Source of the DNA: Lachnospiraceae bacterium
GTDB lineage: Bacteria > Bacillota > Clostridia > Lachnospirales > Lachnospiraceae
Reading direction: 5' to 3'
Length of the DNA: 38,937 nt
Assembly: GCA_017439675.1 (NCBI GenBank)
Contig: JAFSIQ010000016.1
Coordinates: forward strand, 1-38,937
Shown piece after piece: positions 15,895 to 23,995 of the stretch (its first letter is position 1; each line of letters begins with the position of its first letter). Under the pieces are notes generated by a model. It did no database searches. It had not been told where the DNA came from and worked only from the letters and a program-made list of their open reading frames with translations. A program made the translations under genes and the position numbers.

Positions 15895-18327
15895 CTATTC
15901 CTCCGCATCCAATTCCTCTATTTCTGGAATCAGTTTCCTCAAAACCTTATACAAGGTATCCACATCCACCGGCTTTGCCAAATGCGCCTGCATGCCTACC
16001 TGTAAAGATTCCTCCACATCCTTATCATAAGTATTAGCCATTAACCCGATAATTGGAACGGTTTCCGCATCCTCCTTACCGGAAATACGAATACATTTGG
16101 TAGCCTCACGACCATCCATCAAAGGCATATGCACATCCATAAGCACTGCATCATAAGTAAATGCCGGTTGTGAGATAAACCGAATAACCGCTTTCTTTCC
16201 ATTTTCTGCCGCATCCACCTCAAAACCAACCACTTCTAACACTGCTCGTAATGCGTCCTGTGCCATATCACTGTCTTCTGCAATCAGAATTTTCTTACCC
16301 TCAAAATTACCAATGCTAGTATTCTTCTTACTTTTGACTGGCTTATTATCCTTTGCATCATTTTGCAATTCAAACCGAATCGTAAAATATAAATGCGTGC
16401 CACTCCCATTCACATCCACACCAATCTGACCTCCCATCAGCTGAATAATTCGCGATGCTAAGGAAAGGTCAAAATGCTGTTCATCTATTACACCGTCTTC
16501 TGCATTATGAGAAAAACCAAAAATACTCTCCTTCATCTTATCAGTCAATCCATTACCGGTATCATCTATCATGAATCTTATATAAACCGATTTGCTATCC
16601 GCTGCTATCTGCTTGGCTGTGAGTCGTATCTCCCCCGAAATCGGAGTGTATGAGATAGAATTGTTAATCAGAGAAACCATTGCCTGATTCAGACGAATAT
16701 CATCTCCCAACAAATGCTTGAACTGGCTTTGTACACTAATATGAAATTGCACATTCTTCTTCTCAATACGCTCTCGCACCGCAATATCAATTCGGTTCAA
16801 GAAGCCTTCCAAATTAAATGGTTGTCTCGCGATGATAATGGAATCCTGATCCACCTTCACAGTCTCTAACAGCGAATCCATAACCTGCATCATATGCTCT
16901 GCATAGCTATCGATATTAGTTAGGCACTCCAACAAGCGCTTCTCGTCATTATATATCTGCTTTGCCACACTAGACATACTCATAATACCACTCATTGGTG
17001 TACGAATCTCGTGGGAGATGTTAGCCAACACCTGACCCTTCAATTCCGCAGCAGAACGCGCAGCCATCAATGACTCACGAAGCTGCTTCTCCTCTTCAAT
17101 CTGCATGCTACGAACCAATTCCACATCCTGAAACAATATATACACCATTACCTCTTTGTTGGTAGTATGTTCAAACAAAATGCGACCACTCATACAGTGG
17201 TAGCCACCCTCATGGGTACGATATCGAAAATCGATTTCCTTCTGGTTAATTCCGCTTTCATATGCACTCTGTAAAAAGTTAATATCAAAACATTCCAAGA
17301 ATTTTTGCTTATCATCTAAGTGCACCTTGGATAGCCACTTTAACACAAAGTCCATACTATAAGAGTGCTTGTTATCCGCCTTCTTTTCCAACATGTTATA
17401 GAAGGTGTCCCGTCGAATCTCCACTGCAATAATATCCTTGTACAAATGTTGCAATGCAAAAATGAATTTCTTGCCGGTCATGTTGCGTGTATCCACAGAC
17501 TGTAAACTACCTAGCTTCTGTAGTGCAAGGAAAATTGCATCGCCCCTATCCGCAGTCTTTACCTTAGTGGAACTCACACGAAAACTGTCCTCCAGATATG
17601 GAAGATACATTACGCTATCTAAATATTCTTCCTCTTCTAATTTGAAGAATGGACAATCTTTACAAGGTGCATTCTCTCCCCGAAACGCCTCGTAACAAAA
17701 ATCACCTGGTTTGATGTTCGGACACTCTTCTTTGGCAAAATTATTGATATAATGAATTCGGTAATCTTCATCTACCATATAAATCATGGTTTTGGTCGCC
17801 TTACTAGCAAGCTTAGAAATTCTCCAATCACTTTCCCCTAACACCTCTTTGTTAAACTGACGCACCAAAACCTCATTCATCAGCTTAAGCAAAACATGTA
17901 AATTGCTTTCTTCCTCTTCCGTCAAATCCTTAATCCGATTCCAGCCAAGTAAAATGTAACCAATCACATTACCATGATTCTTCATCTGAAATTCCACTAC
18001 AGCCTCATAACCGGCAGCAGTATACAGCTCTTTCTCATCCACTGGCAAAACCGTAGTTGCTCTTGCAACAAACATATCACTTTCGTCAAAATGAGCCCGC
18101 TCATCCACCGTTTGAAAATATGGTCCGAATTCCACAGCATGCTTCTTCTCATTACTTTCCCAATCAAACATCACCTCTGGCTGCATCAAATCTTCATCAT
18201 AACGAACAATATATATACTGTCTAACTCCAGTTCGTTAATCATGCGCTCCATAGTCTTCTCAATTCCCTTTGATAAACTGGAGCTTCGCATCAAATCTTC
18301 AATTGTATCTGCATCTAATAATCCCAT
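15895..18327 (-). CDS. soluble hybrid histidine kinase (GAF-PAS-PAS-HisKA-HATPase-REC)
   Basis: 810-aa cytoplasmic sensor kinase with no membrane helix. Residues about 10-155 look like GAF, and about 165-270 like PAS with a CPFF-type Cys cluster (C211, C222, C225). Residues about 295-405 form a second PAS-like domain. HisKA has phospho-acceptor H439 in ANISHEIRTP, and HATPase_c has an N-box at LINNS (553-557) and a G1 box at DDTGNGL (588-594). The C-terminal receiver has D731 in LMDVHMP and K785. The G2 box lacks the usual GLGL (it reads FDLSLAS), and the receiver has M763 where T/S is usual. The ATG at 18327 has GGAG 7 nt upstream. No cognate regulator is adjacent, and the signal is unknown. 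Confidence 0.9.
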   Translation of the reverse strand: MGLLDADTIEDLMRSSSLSKGIEKTMERMINELELDSIYIVRYDEDLMQPEVMFDWESNEKKHAVEFGPYFQTVDERAHFDESDMFVARATTVLPVDEKELYTAAGYEAVVEFQMKNHGNVIGYILLGWNRIKDLTEEEESNLHVLLKLMNEVLVRQFNKEVLGESDWRISKLASKATKTMIYMVDEDYRIHYINNFAKEECPNIKPGDFCYEAFRGENAPCKDCPFFKLEEEEYLDSVMYLPYLEDSFRVSSTKVKTADRGDAIFLALQKLGSLQSVDTRNMTGKKFIFALQHLYKDIIAVEIRRDTFYNMLEKKADNKHSYSMDFVLKWLSKVHLDDKQKFLECFDINFLQSAYESGINQKEIDFRYRTHEGGYHCMSGRILFEHTTNKEVMVYILFQDVELVRSMQIEEEKQLRESLMAARSAAELKGQVLANISHEIRTPMSGIMSMSSVAKQIYNDEKRLLECLTNIDSYAEHMMQVMDSLLETVKVDQDSIIIARQPFNLEGFLNRIDIAVRERIEKKNVQFHISVQSQFKHLLGDDIRLNQAMVSLINNSISYTPISGEIRLTAKQIAADSKSVYIRFMIDDTGNGLTDKMKESIFGFSHNAEDGVIDEQHFDLSLASRIIQLMGGQIGVDVNGSGTHLYFTIRFELQNDAKDNKPVKSKKNTSIGNFEGKKILIAEDSDMAQDALRAVLEVVGFEVDAAENGKKAVIRFISQPAFTYDAVLMDVHMPLMDGREATKCIRISGKEDAETVPIIGLMANTYDKDVEESLQVGMQAHLAKPVDVDTLYKVLRKLIPEIEELDAEE

Positions 18328-18462
18328 TGTACTTCTCCATTTTCTATATTGTCTTATGTAAATATCACTAAATTATCTCTTACAACTATATATTATATCA
18401 CATTACACAGAGCTTTTGTACGATTAGAAAACTATTTTTATTAGTTTTTGACGCACAAAAAA

Positions 18463-18549
18463 TTTACTTTTACTAACTTTTATGTTTAGTATTGACTTCA
18501 TTTTTATAACATGTATAATAGTGATGTTGTTTGTTTAGTAAAAGTAAAC
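18463..18549. promoter_or_regulatory. paired operators flanking the polyamine regulator promoter
   Basis: GTTTAGTAAAAGTAAAC at 18533-18549 lies just after the -10 box, and its inverted copy TTTACTTTTACTAAC at 18463-18477 lies before the -35. A half copy, GTTTAGTA, at 18484-18491 abuts the -35. The right copy is itself a dyad (GTTTA-N7-TAAAC). This is probably the autoregulatory site of the XRE-cupin repressor. Confidence 0.6.
18492..18519 (+). promoter_or_regulatory. promoter of the polyamine operon
   Basis: TTGACT (18492-18497), a 16-bp spacer and TATAAT (18514-18519). It drives the regulator and probably potA-potB-potCD, since all are closely packed downstream. Confidence 0.85.
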
Positions 18550-18639
18550 TCAAAGTTTAAGTTTATTGAGACGCTAGAACCAGTGACAAACCGCACAAAA
18601 TATAAATTCAACTATAATAGACAGGAAGGAAATCACATC

Positions 18640-19176
18640 ATGAACATCGGTTACAAAATCAAGACCCTTCGAGTCGCCAAGAACCTGACACAGGAAGAGC
18701 TGGCAGACCGAGCGGAATTATCAAAGGGATTCATTTCCCAGTTGGAGAGAAACTTAACCTCTCCATCTATCGCTACCCTGGTGGACATCTTGCAGTGTCT
18801 AGGTACGAACTTAAAGGAATTCTTCAACGATGAAGAGGATGACCAAATCGTATTTTCAAAAGAAGACTATTTTGAAAAGAAGGATGATGAACTCGGAAAT
18901 GTAATTGAGTGGATTATTCCCAACGCACAAAAGAATGAAATGGAACCTATCCGTTTAACGTTAACACCCAATGGTTCCACCTATCCAGATTTGCCACATG
19001 AGGGCGAAGAGTTTGGGTATGTGTTAAGCGGTAGCATCAAGATACATATCGGTAATGCCTGCCACAAGGCAAAGAAAGGGGAGTCATTTTACTTCACTCC
19101 TTCTGGCAAGCATTATTTGGAAGCTGGTAAACAAGGGGCAACACTCATATGGGTTTCCAGCCCGCCAAGTTTTTAA
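18640..19176 (+). CDS. XRE-cupin transcriptional regulator of polyamine transport
   Basis: 178-aa regulator. Residues 3-60 form a Cro/CI helix-turn-helix (LRVAKNLTQEELADRAELSKGFISQLE, given here in part) and residues about 105-175 a cupin_2 barrel (LPHEGEEFGYVLSGSIKIHI, then GESFYFTPSGKHYLEA), as in PuuR-like proteins that sense polyamines or related ligands. I chose the ATG at 18640, which has AGGAAGGA upstream; the longer reading from 18511 starts inside the -10 box and is rejected. It is 20 bp upstream of potA on the same strand, and the gene pair XRE-cupin plus pot is common in Clostridia. It probably represses the operon through the paired operators. Confidence 0.93.
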   Translation: MNIGYKIKTLRVAKNLTQEELADRAELSKGFISQLERNLTSPSIATLVDILQCLGTNLKEFFNDEEDDQIVFSKEDYFEKKDDELGNVIEWIIPNAQKNEMEPIRLTLTPNGSTYPDLPHEGEEFGYVLSGSIKIHIGNACHKAKKGESFYFTPSGKHYLEAGKQGATLIWVSSPPSF

Positions 19177-19196
19177 TATAAGGAGGATATTAGGCT

Positions 19197-20270
19197 ATGC
19201 CAAACAAACTAATTGACTTAGTAAACATCACAAAATCCTACGGCGACCATGTTGTATTGGATGATTTGAACTTATACATCAGAGAAAATGAATTCTTAAC
19301 CTTACTTGGACCTTCTGGATGTGGTAAAACCACCACCCTTCGTTTGATTGGGGGCTTTGAACAGCCAGACGTTGGTCAGATTATGTTGGATGGAAAGGAT
19401 ATCACCAACCTTCCTCCAAACAAAAGACAGTTAAATACCGTATTTCAAAAATACGCTCTATTCACCCACATGACCATCGCCGAAAATATCGCATTTGGTC
19501 TAAAGCTAAAGGATAAGAGCAAAGCATATATTGACGATAAGATTAAGTATGCACTTAAGCTTGTAAATTTAGATGGCTACGAGAACCGCAAACCAGACTC
19601 CCTAAGTGGTGGTCAGCAACAGCGTATTGCTATTGCCCGTGCCATTGTAAATGAACCCAAAATCCTTTTGTTAGACGAACCACTTGGCGCATTGGATTTG
19701 AAGCTTCGTCAGGATATGCAGTACGAATTGATTCGATTAAAAAACGAGCTAGGTATCACATTTATCTATGTCACGCATGACCAAGAGGAAGCGCTTACCA
19801 TGAGCGATACCATCGTAGTTATGAACCAGGGTTACATACAGCAAATCGGTACTCCTGAGGACATCTACAACGAGCCTGAAAATGCTTTTGTTGCAGACTT
19901 TATCGGCGAGAGTAATATTATTGATGCGGTAATGCTAGAAGACCGTCTTGTATCCTTCTTGGATACAAAATGGCAGTGTGTGGATGAAGGCTTTGGAAAC
20001 AACACCCCAGTAGACGTTGTCATTCGGCCAGAGGATGTTGTGTTATGTAAACCAGAAGAAGGAACCATTACCGGCGAAGTTACCCACGTAATCTTCAAAG
20101 GTGTTCATTATGAAATGGAAGTTATGGCGGGTGGATATGAATGGTTAGTACATTCCACTGTAATGCACCCCGTAGGGGAAAAGGTGGGAATTAGTGTAGA
20201 CCCATTCAATATTCAGATTATGCACAAACCAGAATCTGAGGATGAGGAGGTAGCATACATTGAAGAATAA
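19197..20270 (+). CDS. potA: spermidine/putrescine ABC transporter ATPase
   Basis: 357-aa ATPase of the polyamine importer. Walker A is [13 protein letters not shown], the Q-loop is [11 protein letters not shown], the signature is [15 protein letters not shown], Walker B is [11 protein letters not shown], and the switch His is in [10 protein letters not shown]. Residues about 240-345 form the TOBE-type regulatory domain ([11 protein letters not shown]). The start at 19197 has AGGAGG upstream, about 10 nt away. The stop lies after the potB TTG start, so the two reading frames overlap by 11 bases. It supplies energy for the PotB and PotCD proteins. Confidence 0.96.
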   Translation: MPNKLIDLVNITKSYGDHVVLDDLNLYIRENEFLTLLGPSGCGKTTTLRLIGGFEQPDVGQIMLDGKDITNLPPNKRQLNTVFQKYALFTHMTIAENIAFGLKLKDKSKAYIDDKIKYALKLVNLDGYENRKPDSLSGGQQQRIAIARAIVNEPKILLLDEPLGALDLKLRQDMQYELIRLKNELGITFIYVTHDQEEALTMSDTIVVMNQGYIQQIGTPEDIYNEPENAFVADFIGESNIIDAVMLEDRLVSFLDTKWQCVDEGFGNNTPVDVVIRPEDVVLCKPEEGTITGEVTHVIFKGVHYEMEVMAGGYEWLVHSTVMHPVGEKVGISVDPFNIQIMHKPESEDEEVAYIEE

Positions 20271-21081
20271 GCACAGCAAATGGCTTGCAATGCCTTTTAC
20301 CGTGTGGGCCACCATTTTCATCATCATTCCACTTTTCATGATTTTGTACTATGGATTTGTGAATGGCGAAGGGACTTTCACATGGGAAAACATCTTAGCA
20401 ATCGGCGAACCGGAACATTTAAAAGCTTTGGGGATTTCCATCGTGTTATCCCTAATTGCCACTGTTATCTGTCTGGTGCTGGCTTACCCCCTCGCTATGA
20501 TACTTTCAAGACTCGGCATAAACCAGAACAGCTTTATTGTATTGATTTTCATATTACCAATGTGGATGAACTTCCTGCTTCGCACCCTAGCATGGCAAAC
20601 ACTGTTAGAAAAGACAGGCGTTATTAACTCCATCCTTTCTTTCCTACATTTACCGGCATTGAATATTATCAATACCCCTTATGCCATCGTACTTGGTATG
20701 GTATACAACTTTTTGCCATTTATGGTATTGCCAATTTACAATGCCATTATCAAACTGGATAAAGACGTTATCAACGCCGCAAGAGACTTAGGCGCCAATG
20801 GTGCCCAGACCTTTACTAAGGTAATCTTCCCTCTTACACTTCCAGGTGTCATCAGCGGAATTACCATGGTATTTATCCCTGCCCTTACCACCTTCGTTAT
20901 TTCCAACCTACTTGGTGGAGGCAAAATTTTGCTAATCGGTAATGTCATTGAACAGGAATTCACCCAAGCTAGCAACTGGAACTTGGGAAGTGGACTTTCA
21001 ACGGTTATGATGTTATTCATCGTAATCAGTATGATTCTATCGTCCATCTTCGACAAAGACGGGGAAGGAGGAATGTTCTAA
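20260..21081 (+). CDS. potB: spermidine/putrescine ABC transporter permease PotB
   Basis: 273-aa inner membrane permease with about six helices. The EAA loop is visible as [20 protein letters not shown], and [16 protein letters not shown] is typical of PotB. The start codon is TTG at 20260, with GAGGAGG 9 nt upstream; no closer ATG has a ribosome site. It overlaps the end of potA, and its stop TAA overlaps the ATG of potCD by one base, indicating coupled translation of the whole importer. Confidence 0.95.
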   Translation: MKNKHSKWLAMPFTVWATIFIIIPLFMILYYGFVNGEGTFTWENILAIGEPEHLKALGISIVLSLIATVICLVLAYPLAMILSRLGINQNSFIVLIFILPMWMNFLLRTLAWQTLLEKTGVINSILSFLHLPALNIINTPYAIVLGMVYNFLPFMVLPIYNAIIKLDKDVINAARDLGANGAQTFTKVIFPLTLPGVISGITMVFIPALTTFVISNLLGGGKILLIGNVIEQEFTQASNWNLGSGLSTVMMLFIVISMILSSIFDKDGEGGMF

Positions 21082-22979
21082 TGAAGAAGTTTATTGAACG
21101 TTTTTACGTGGCTATCATTTTTGTATTTCTCTATGCTCCGATTGTAACCTTGATGGTGCTATCCTTTAACCAGAGCAAGACCCGTTCCAAATGGGGGGGC
21201 TTTACCACAGAGTGGTACTCTGCCTTGTTTAAAAATGATGCCATTATGCAGGCACTCTACAATACGTTGTTCATTGCAATCGCATCCTCAGTAGTTGCTA
21301 CCATCATTGGAACGATTACCTGTATCGCGCTCTACAACATGAAGAGCCGTACCCGTAATGCAATGCTCGCAGTAAACAACATACCTATGTTGAATGCGGA
21401 TATTGTTACTGGTATTTCATTGATGTTGTTATTTATTAGCTTCGGTATGAGATTTGGTATGGAAACCATATTGCTTGCGCATATAACATTTAATATCCCA
21501 TATGTCATCTTAAACGTTATGCCAAAGTTCAAGCAGTTAAACCCTAACACCTACGAAGCTGCGTTAGATTTGGGGGCTTCTCCAATCTATGCCTTTTTCA
21601 AGGTGATTCTGCCAGAGATTATGCCAGGAATCCTTTCCGGATTTTTGATGGCATTTACGATGTCTCTTGATGACTTTATTATTACGCACTTTACAAAGGG
21701 TGCCGGTGTGGACACACTTTCCACTAAGATATATAGTGAGGTACGAAAGGGAATCAAACCGGAAATGTATGCCCTCTCCACCATCATTTTCTTAACTGTA
21801 TTTGTATTATTGCTGATTGTAAATGTTGCACCTGCACAGAAAGAAAAACGCATGGCATTAGAGCGCGAAGCTGCCAAAAATGGTATTATAAAGAAATCTC
21901 TTTTCAAGCCACGCACCAAGAAATGGATGAATCGTATTGTGGCTGTCATTCTTACCATTGCATTGATTATTGGTTCTGTACAGCTTTACAAGAAAAGCGG
22001 TGGAACGAATCAGGTTGTAGTGTACAATTGGGGTGAATACATTGACCCTATCGTGCTTGAGATGTTTACAGAAGAAACCGGAATTGAGGTTATCTATGAC
22101 GAATATGAAACCAACGAGGTTATGTATCCAAAGGTGGCAAGTGGTGCAACCCAGTATGACATCGTATGCCCTTCCGATTACATGATTCAGAAAATGTTGG
22201 AAAATGATATGCTCGCAGAAATTGATTTTGACAACATTCCAAATATCAAACATATTGATGAGAATTACATGATTCAGTCACGTGAGTTTGACCCAGAAAA
22301 CAAATACAGTGTTCCTTACTGCGTTGGAACTGTTGGTATTCTTTACAACAAGACTATGGTAGAGGAGCCAATCGATTCCTGGGACGTACTTTGGGATGAG
22401 CGTTACAAGGACAACATTTTGATGCAGGATTCGGTAAGAGATGCATTTATGGTGTCTTTGAAGCGACTTGGATATTCTATGAACTCAACAAATCCAGATG
22501 AATTGGAAGAAGCTAAGGAAGATTTGATTGCGCAAAAGCCATTGACACAGGCTTACGTTGTGGACCAGGTTCGCGATAAGATGATTGGAAACGAAGCTGC
22601 TATTGGCGTAATTTATTCCGGTGAAGCCATCTATACACAAATGGAAAATCCAGATTTGGAATATGTGATTCCAAAGGAAGGAACCAATGTATGGATTGAC
22701 TCCTGGTGTATCTTAAAGGATGCTCCGAATAAGGAAAATGCGGAAGCATTCATTAATTTCCTATGTCGCCCAGATATTGCGCTAATCAACTTTGAGTACA
22801 TTACCTATACCACTCCAAATGTGGAAGGCCGAGCATTAATTGAAGACGAAGCAATCCGTAACAGCGAGATTGCTTTTCCGGATTTGTCAAAGTATGAAAA
22901 CCTAGAAACCTTCCGTTACTTAGGAGAAGATGCCGACCGCATGTATAACAATTTATGGAAAGAAGTAAAGTCAGAGTAG
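21081..22979 (+). CDS. potCD: fused permease and substrate-binding protein PotC-PotD
   Basis: 632-aa fusion. Residues 1-250 are a PotC permease with about six helices and EAA loop EAALDLGASPIYAFFKVILP (159-178). A basic linker (about 253-282) and an extra helix (about 284-303) lead to an external PotD polyamine-binding domain that starts near residue 310 (VVVYNWGEYIDPIVLEMF). PotD features are YDIVCPSDYMIQKM, the ligand-pocket stretch VPYCVGTVGILYN and IDSWCILKDAPN. No stop, frameshift or internal ribosome site separates the halves. The fused design tethers one binding domain to the channel instead of a lipoprotein anchor. Such PotCD fusions occur in Clostridia. Confidence 0.95.
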   Translation: MKKFIERFYVAIIFVFLYAPIVTLMVLSFNQSKTRSKWGGFTTEWYSALFKNDAIMQALYNTLFIAIASSVVATIIGTITCIALYNMKSRTRNAMLAVNNIPMLNADIVTGISLMLLFISFGMRFGMETILLAHITFNIPYVILNVMPKFKQLNPNTYEAALDLGASPIYAFFKVILPEIMPGILSGFLMAFTMSLDDFIITHFTKGAGVDTLSTKIYSEVRKGIKPEMYALSTIIFLTVFVLLLIVNVAPAQKEKRMALEREAAKNGIIKKSLFKPRTKKWMNRIVAVILTIALIIGSVQLYKKSGGTNQVVVYNWGEYIDPIVLEMFTEETGIEVIYDEYETNEVMYPKVASGATQYDIVCPSDYMIQKMLENDMLAEIDFDNIPNIKHIDENYMIQSREFDPENKYSVPYCVGTVGILYNKTMVEEPIDSWDVLWDERYKDNILMQDSVRDAFMVSLKRLGYSMNSTNPDELEEAKEDLIAQKPLTQAYVVDQVRDKMIGNEAAIGVIYSGEAIYTQMENPDLEYVIPKEGTNVWIDSWCILKDAPNKENAEAFINFLCRPDIALINFEYITYTTPNVEGRALIEDEAIRNSEIAFPDLSKYENLETFRYLGEDADRMYNNLWKEVKSE

Positions 22980-23030
22980 AAACCTCGTTTTTTTAACATC
23001 CTGACATTCAAAATAATATTTTAAACCCAA

Positions 23031-23068
23031 AACCGCTGATATCGGAATTTCCCCGATACCAGCGGTTT
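23031..23068. terminator. bidirectional terminator between potCD and histidine phosphatase
   Basis: Stem AACCGCTGATATCGG (23031-23045) pairs with 23053-23067, with one A-C mismatch and a 7-nt loop. The plus exit is TTTCATTTTAG and the minus exit is GGTTTTGGGTTT. It ends two convergent transcripts. Confidence 0.85.
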
Positions 23069-23072
23069 CATT

Positions 23073-23690
23073 TTAGTCAAACTTATAGAAAACCTTTGTC
23101 TCATCTACTACCTGATATCCATTTTCATCTAACCTCACAATAATCACGCCACAGTTTCGCTGTAAACCACCGGACCAGTACTCTGCAATTCCATGTTGCT
23201 TCACATGGCACATAATCGCCTTGTTCATGGCTCCATGGGCTACAATCATCACGCGTTGTAATTCATCCTTTTGAGGCTCAATTACCTCTCTCATAAACTC
23301 TGCACCGCGTTCACAGATCTGTTCTAATGTTTCTCCCTTTTCCGGTGCGCGGTAAAGGTCTGGACGGTCAAAGAAATGATGAAATGGATTACTGGTATCC
23401 GCCAATAATTCTTTGAAGTTTTTTCCTTCATTCACTCCAAAATTCAATTCCTTCAACCTCTCATCACGGATAATTGGAATATTTCTATGTCCACGAATCA
23501 AACAAGCAGTTTCATAAGCACGAATCAATGGGGAACTGTAGATTTTGTCAAAGGTAACCATTTCTAAATTCTGTCCAGTTTCTCCTGCTAATGCCCGACC
23601 TTTTTCATTGAGCTCCACATCCGCATTCCCCTGCAAAAGATTACTTGCATTCCAAATTGTCTGTCCATGACGTACGATGTATAGTTCCAT
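23073..23690 (-). CDS. histidine phosphatase family protein (phosphoglycerate-mutase-like)
   Basis: 205-aa member of the branch 1 histidine phosphatases. The catalytic motif LYIVRHGQT has H8, the second conserved His is in MIVAHGAMN, the Arg/Glu pocket is in SSPLIRAYETA, and LKELNFGVNEGKNF is typical of small broad-specificity phosphatases related to PhoE, CobC or GpmB. I chose the ATG at 23690, where AGGAG lies 7 nt upstream, over the ATGs at 23708, 23705 and 23696. It has an unusually long leader (about 215 nt) with a consensus promoter and strong folding. The substrate is unknown. Confidence 0.9.
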   Translation of the reverse strand: MELYIVRHGQTIWNASNLLQGNADVELNEKGRALAGETGQNLEMVTFDKIYSSPLIRAYETACLIRGHRNIPIIRDERLKELNFGVNEGKNFKELLADTSNPFHHFFDRPDLYRAPEKGETLEQICERGAEFMREVIEPQKDELQRVMIVAHGAMNKAIMCHVKQHGIAEYWSGGLQRNCGVIIVRLDENGYQVVDETKVFYKFD

Positions 23691-23792
23691 TTTCATTCTC
23701 CTCATCATTACACTTCAATTATGCCAATCGATTATGTAGACATATTATGTTTAGTTCTTATGTGAACTGGTTGTATTAACACACATACCCAT

Positions 23793-23903
23793 CACCGCTC
23801 AACGTATTACTAAAGAATATTCCGTTTTGTTGTGCCGATAGCTTCCTTGTATAATTCCTACCAATTCACACATACTATCCCCGAAAGGATGGTCCCGGCG
23901 GTG
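23793..23903 (-). ncRNA. candidate structured leader RNA of unknown class
   Basis: A minus-strand domain of 111 nt that begins at the predicted transcription start. Outer stem CACCGC/GCGGTG joins 23898-23903 to 23793-23798. Inside are a UUCG tetraloop hairpin (23877-23890), an alternative GATAG/CTATC pairing (23875-23879 with 23837-23841) and a smaller AATT hairpin with a GGTAGG loop. It does not match the consensus of SAM, TPP, FMN, cobalamin, purine, glycine, ZTP, THF, T-box, 6S, SRP or RNase P RNAs as I know them. It could be a riboswitch for the histidine phosphatase or a separate small RNA. Confidence 0.4.
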
Positions 23904-23911
23904 CATAAGCT

Positions 23912-23940
23912 ATTATAATGTAAACGAATCCCGCTGCCAA
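23912..23940 (-). promoter_or_regulatory. promoter of the structured leader / histidine phosphatase
   Basis: On the minus strand TTGGCA (23935-23940), a 17-bp spacer and TATAAT (23912-23917). Three TGCCAA words (23935, 23947, 23956) and a TCCCG/CGGGA stem overlap the -35 region. Confidence 0.8.
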
Positions 23941-23995
23941 GTTTCATGCCAAACCTGCCAACGGGACTACATAAACATAAGCCTATATCCTACCA

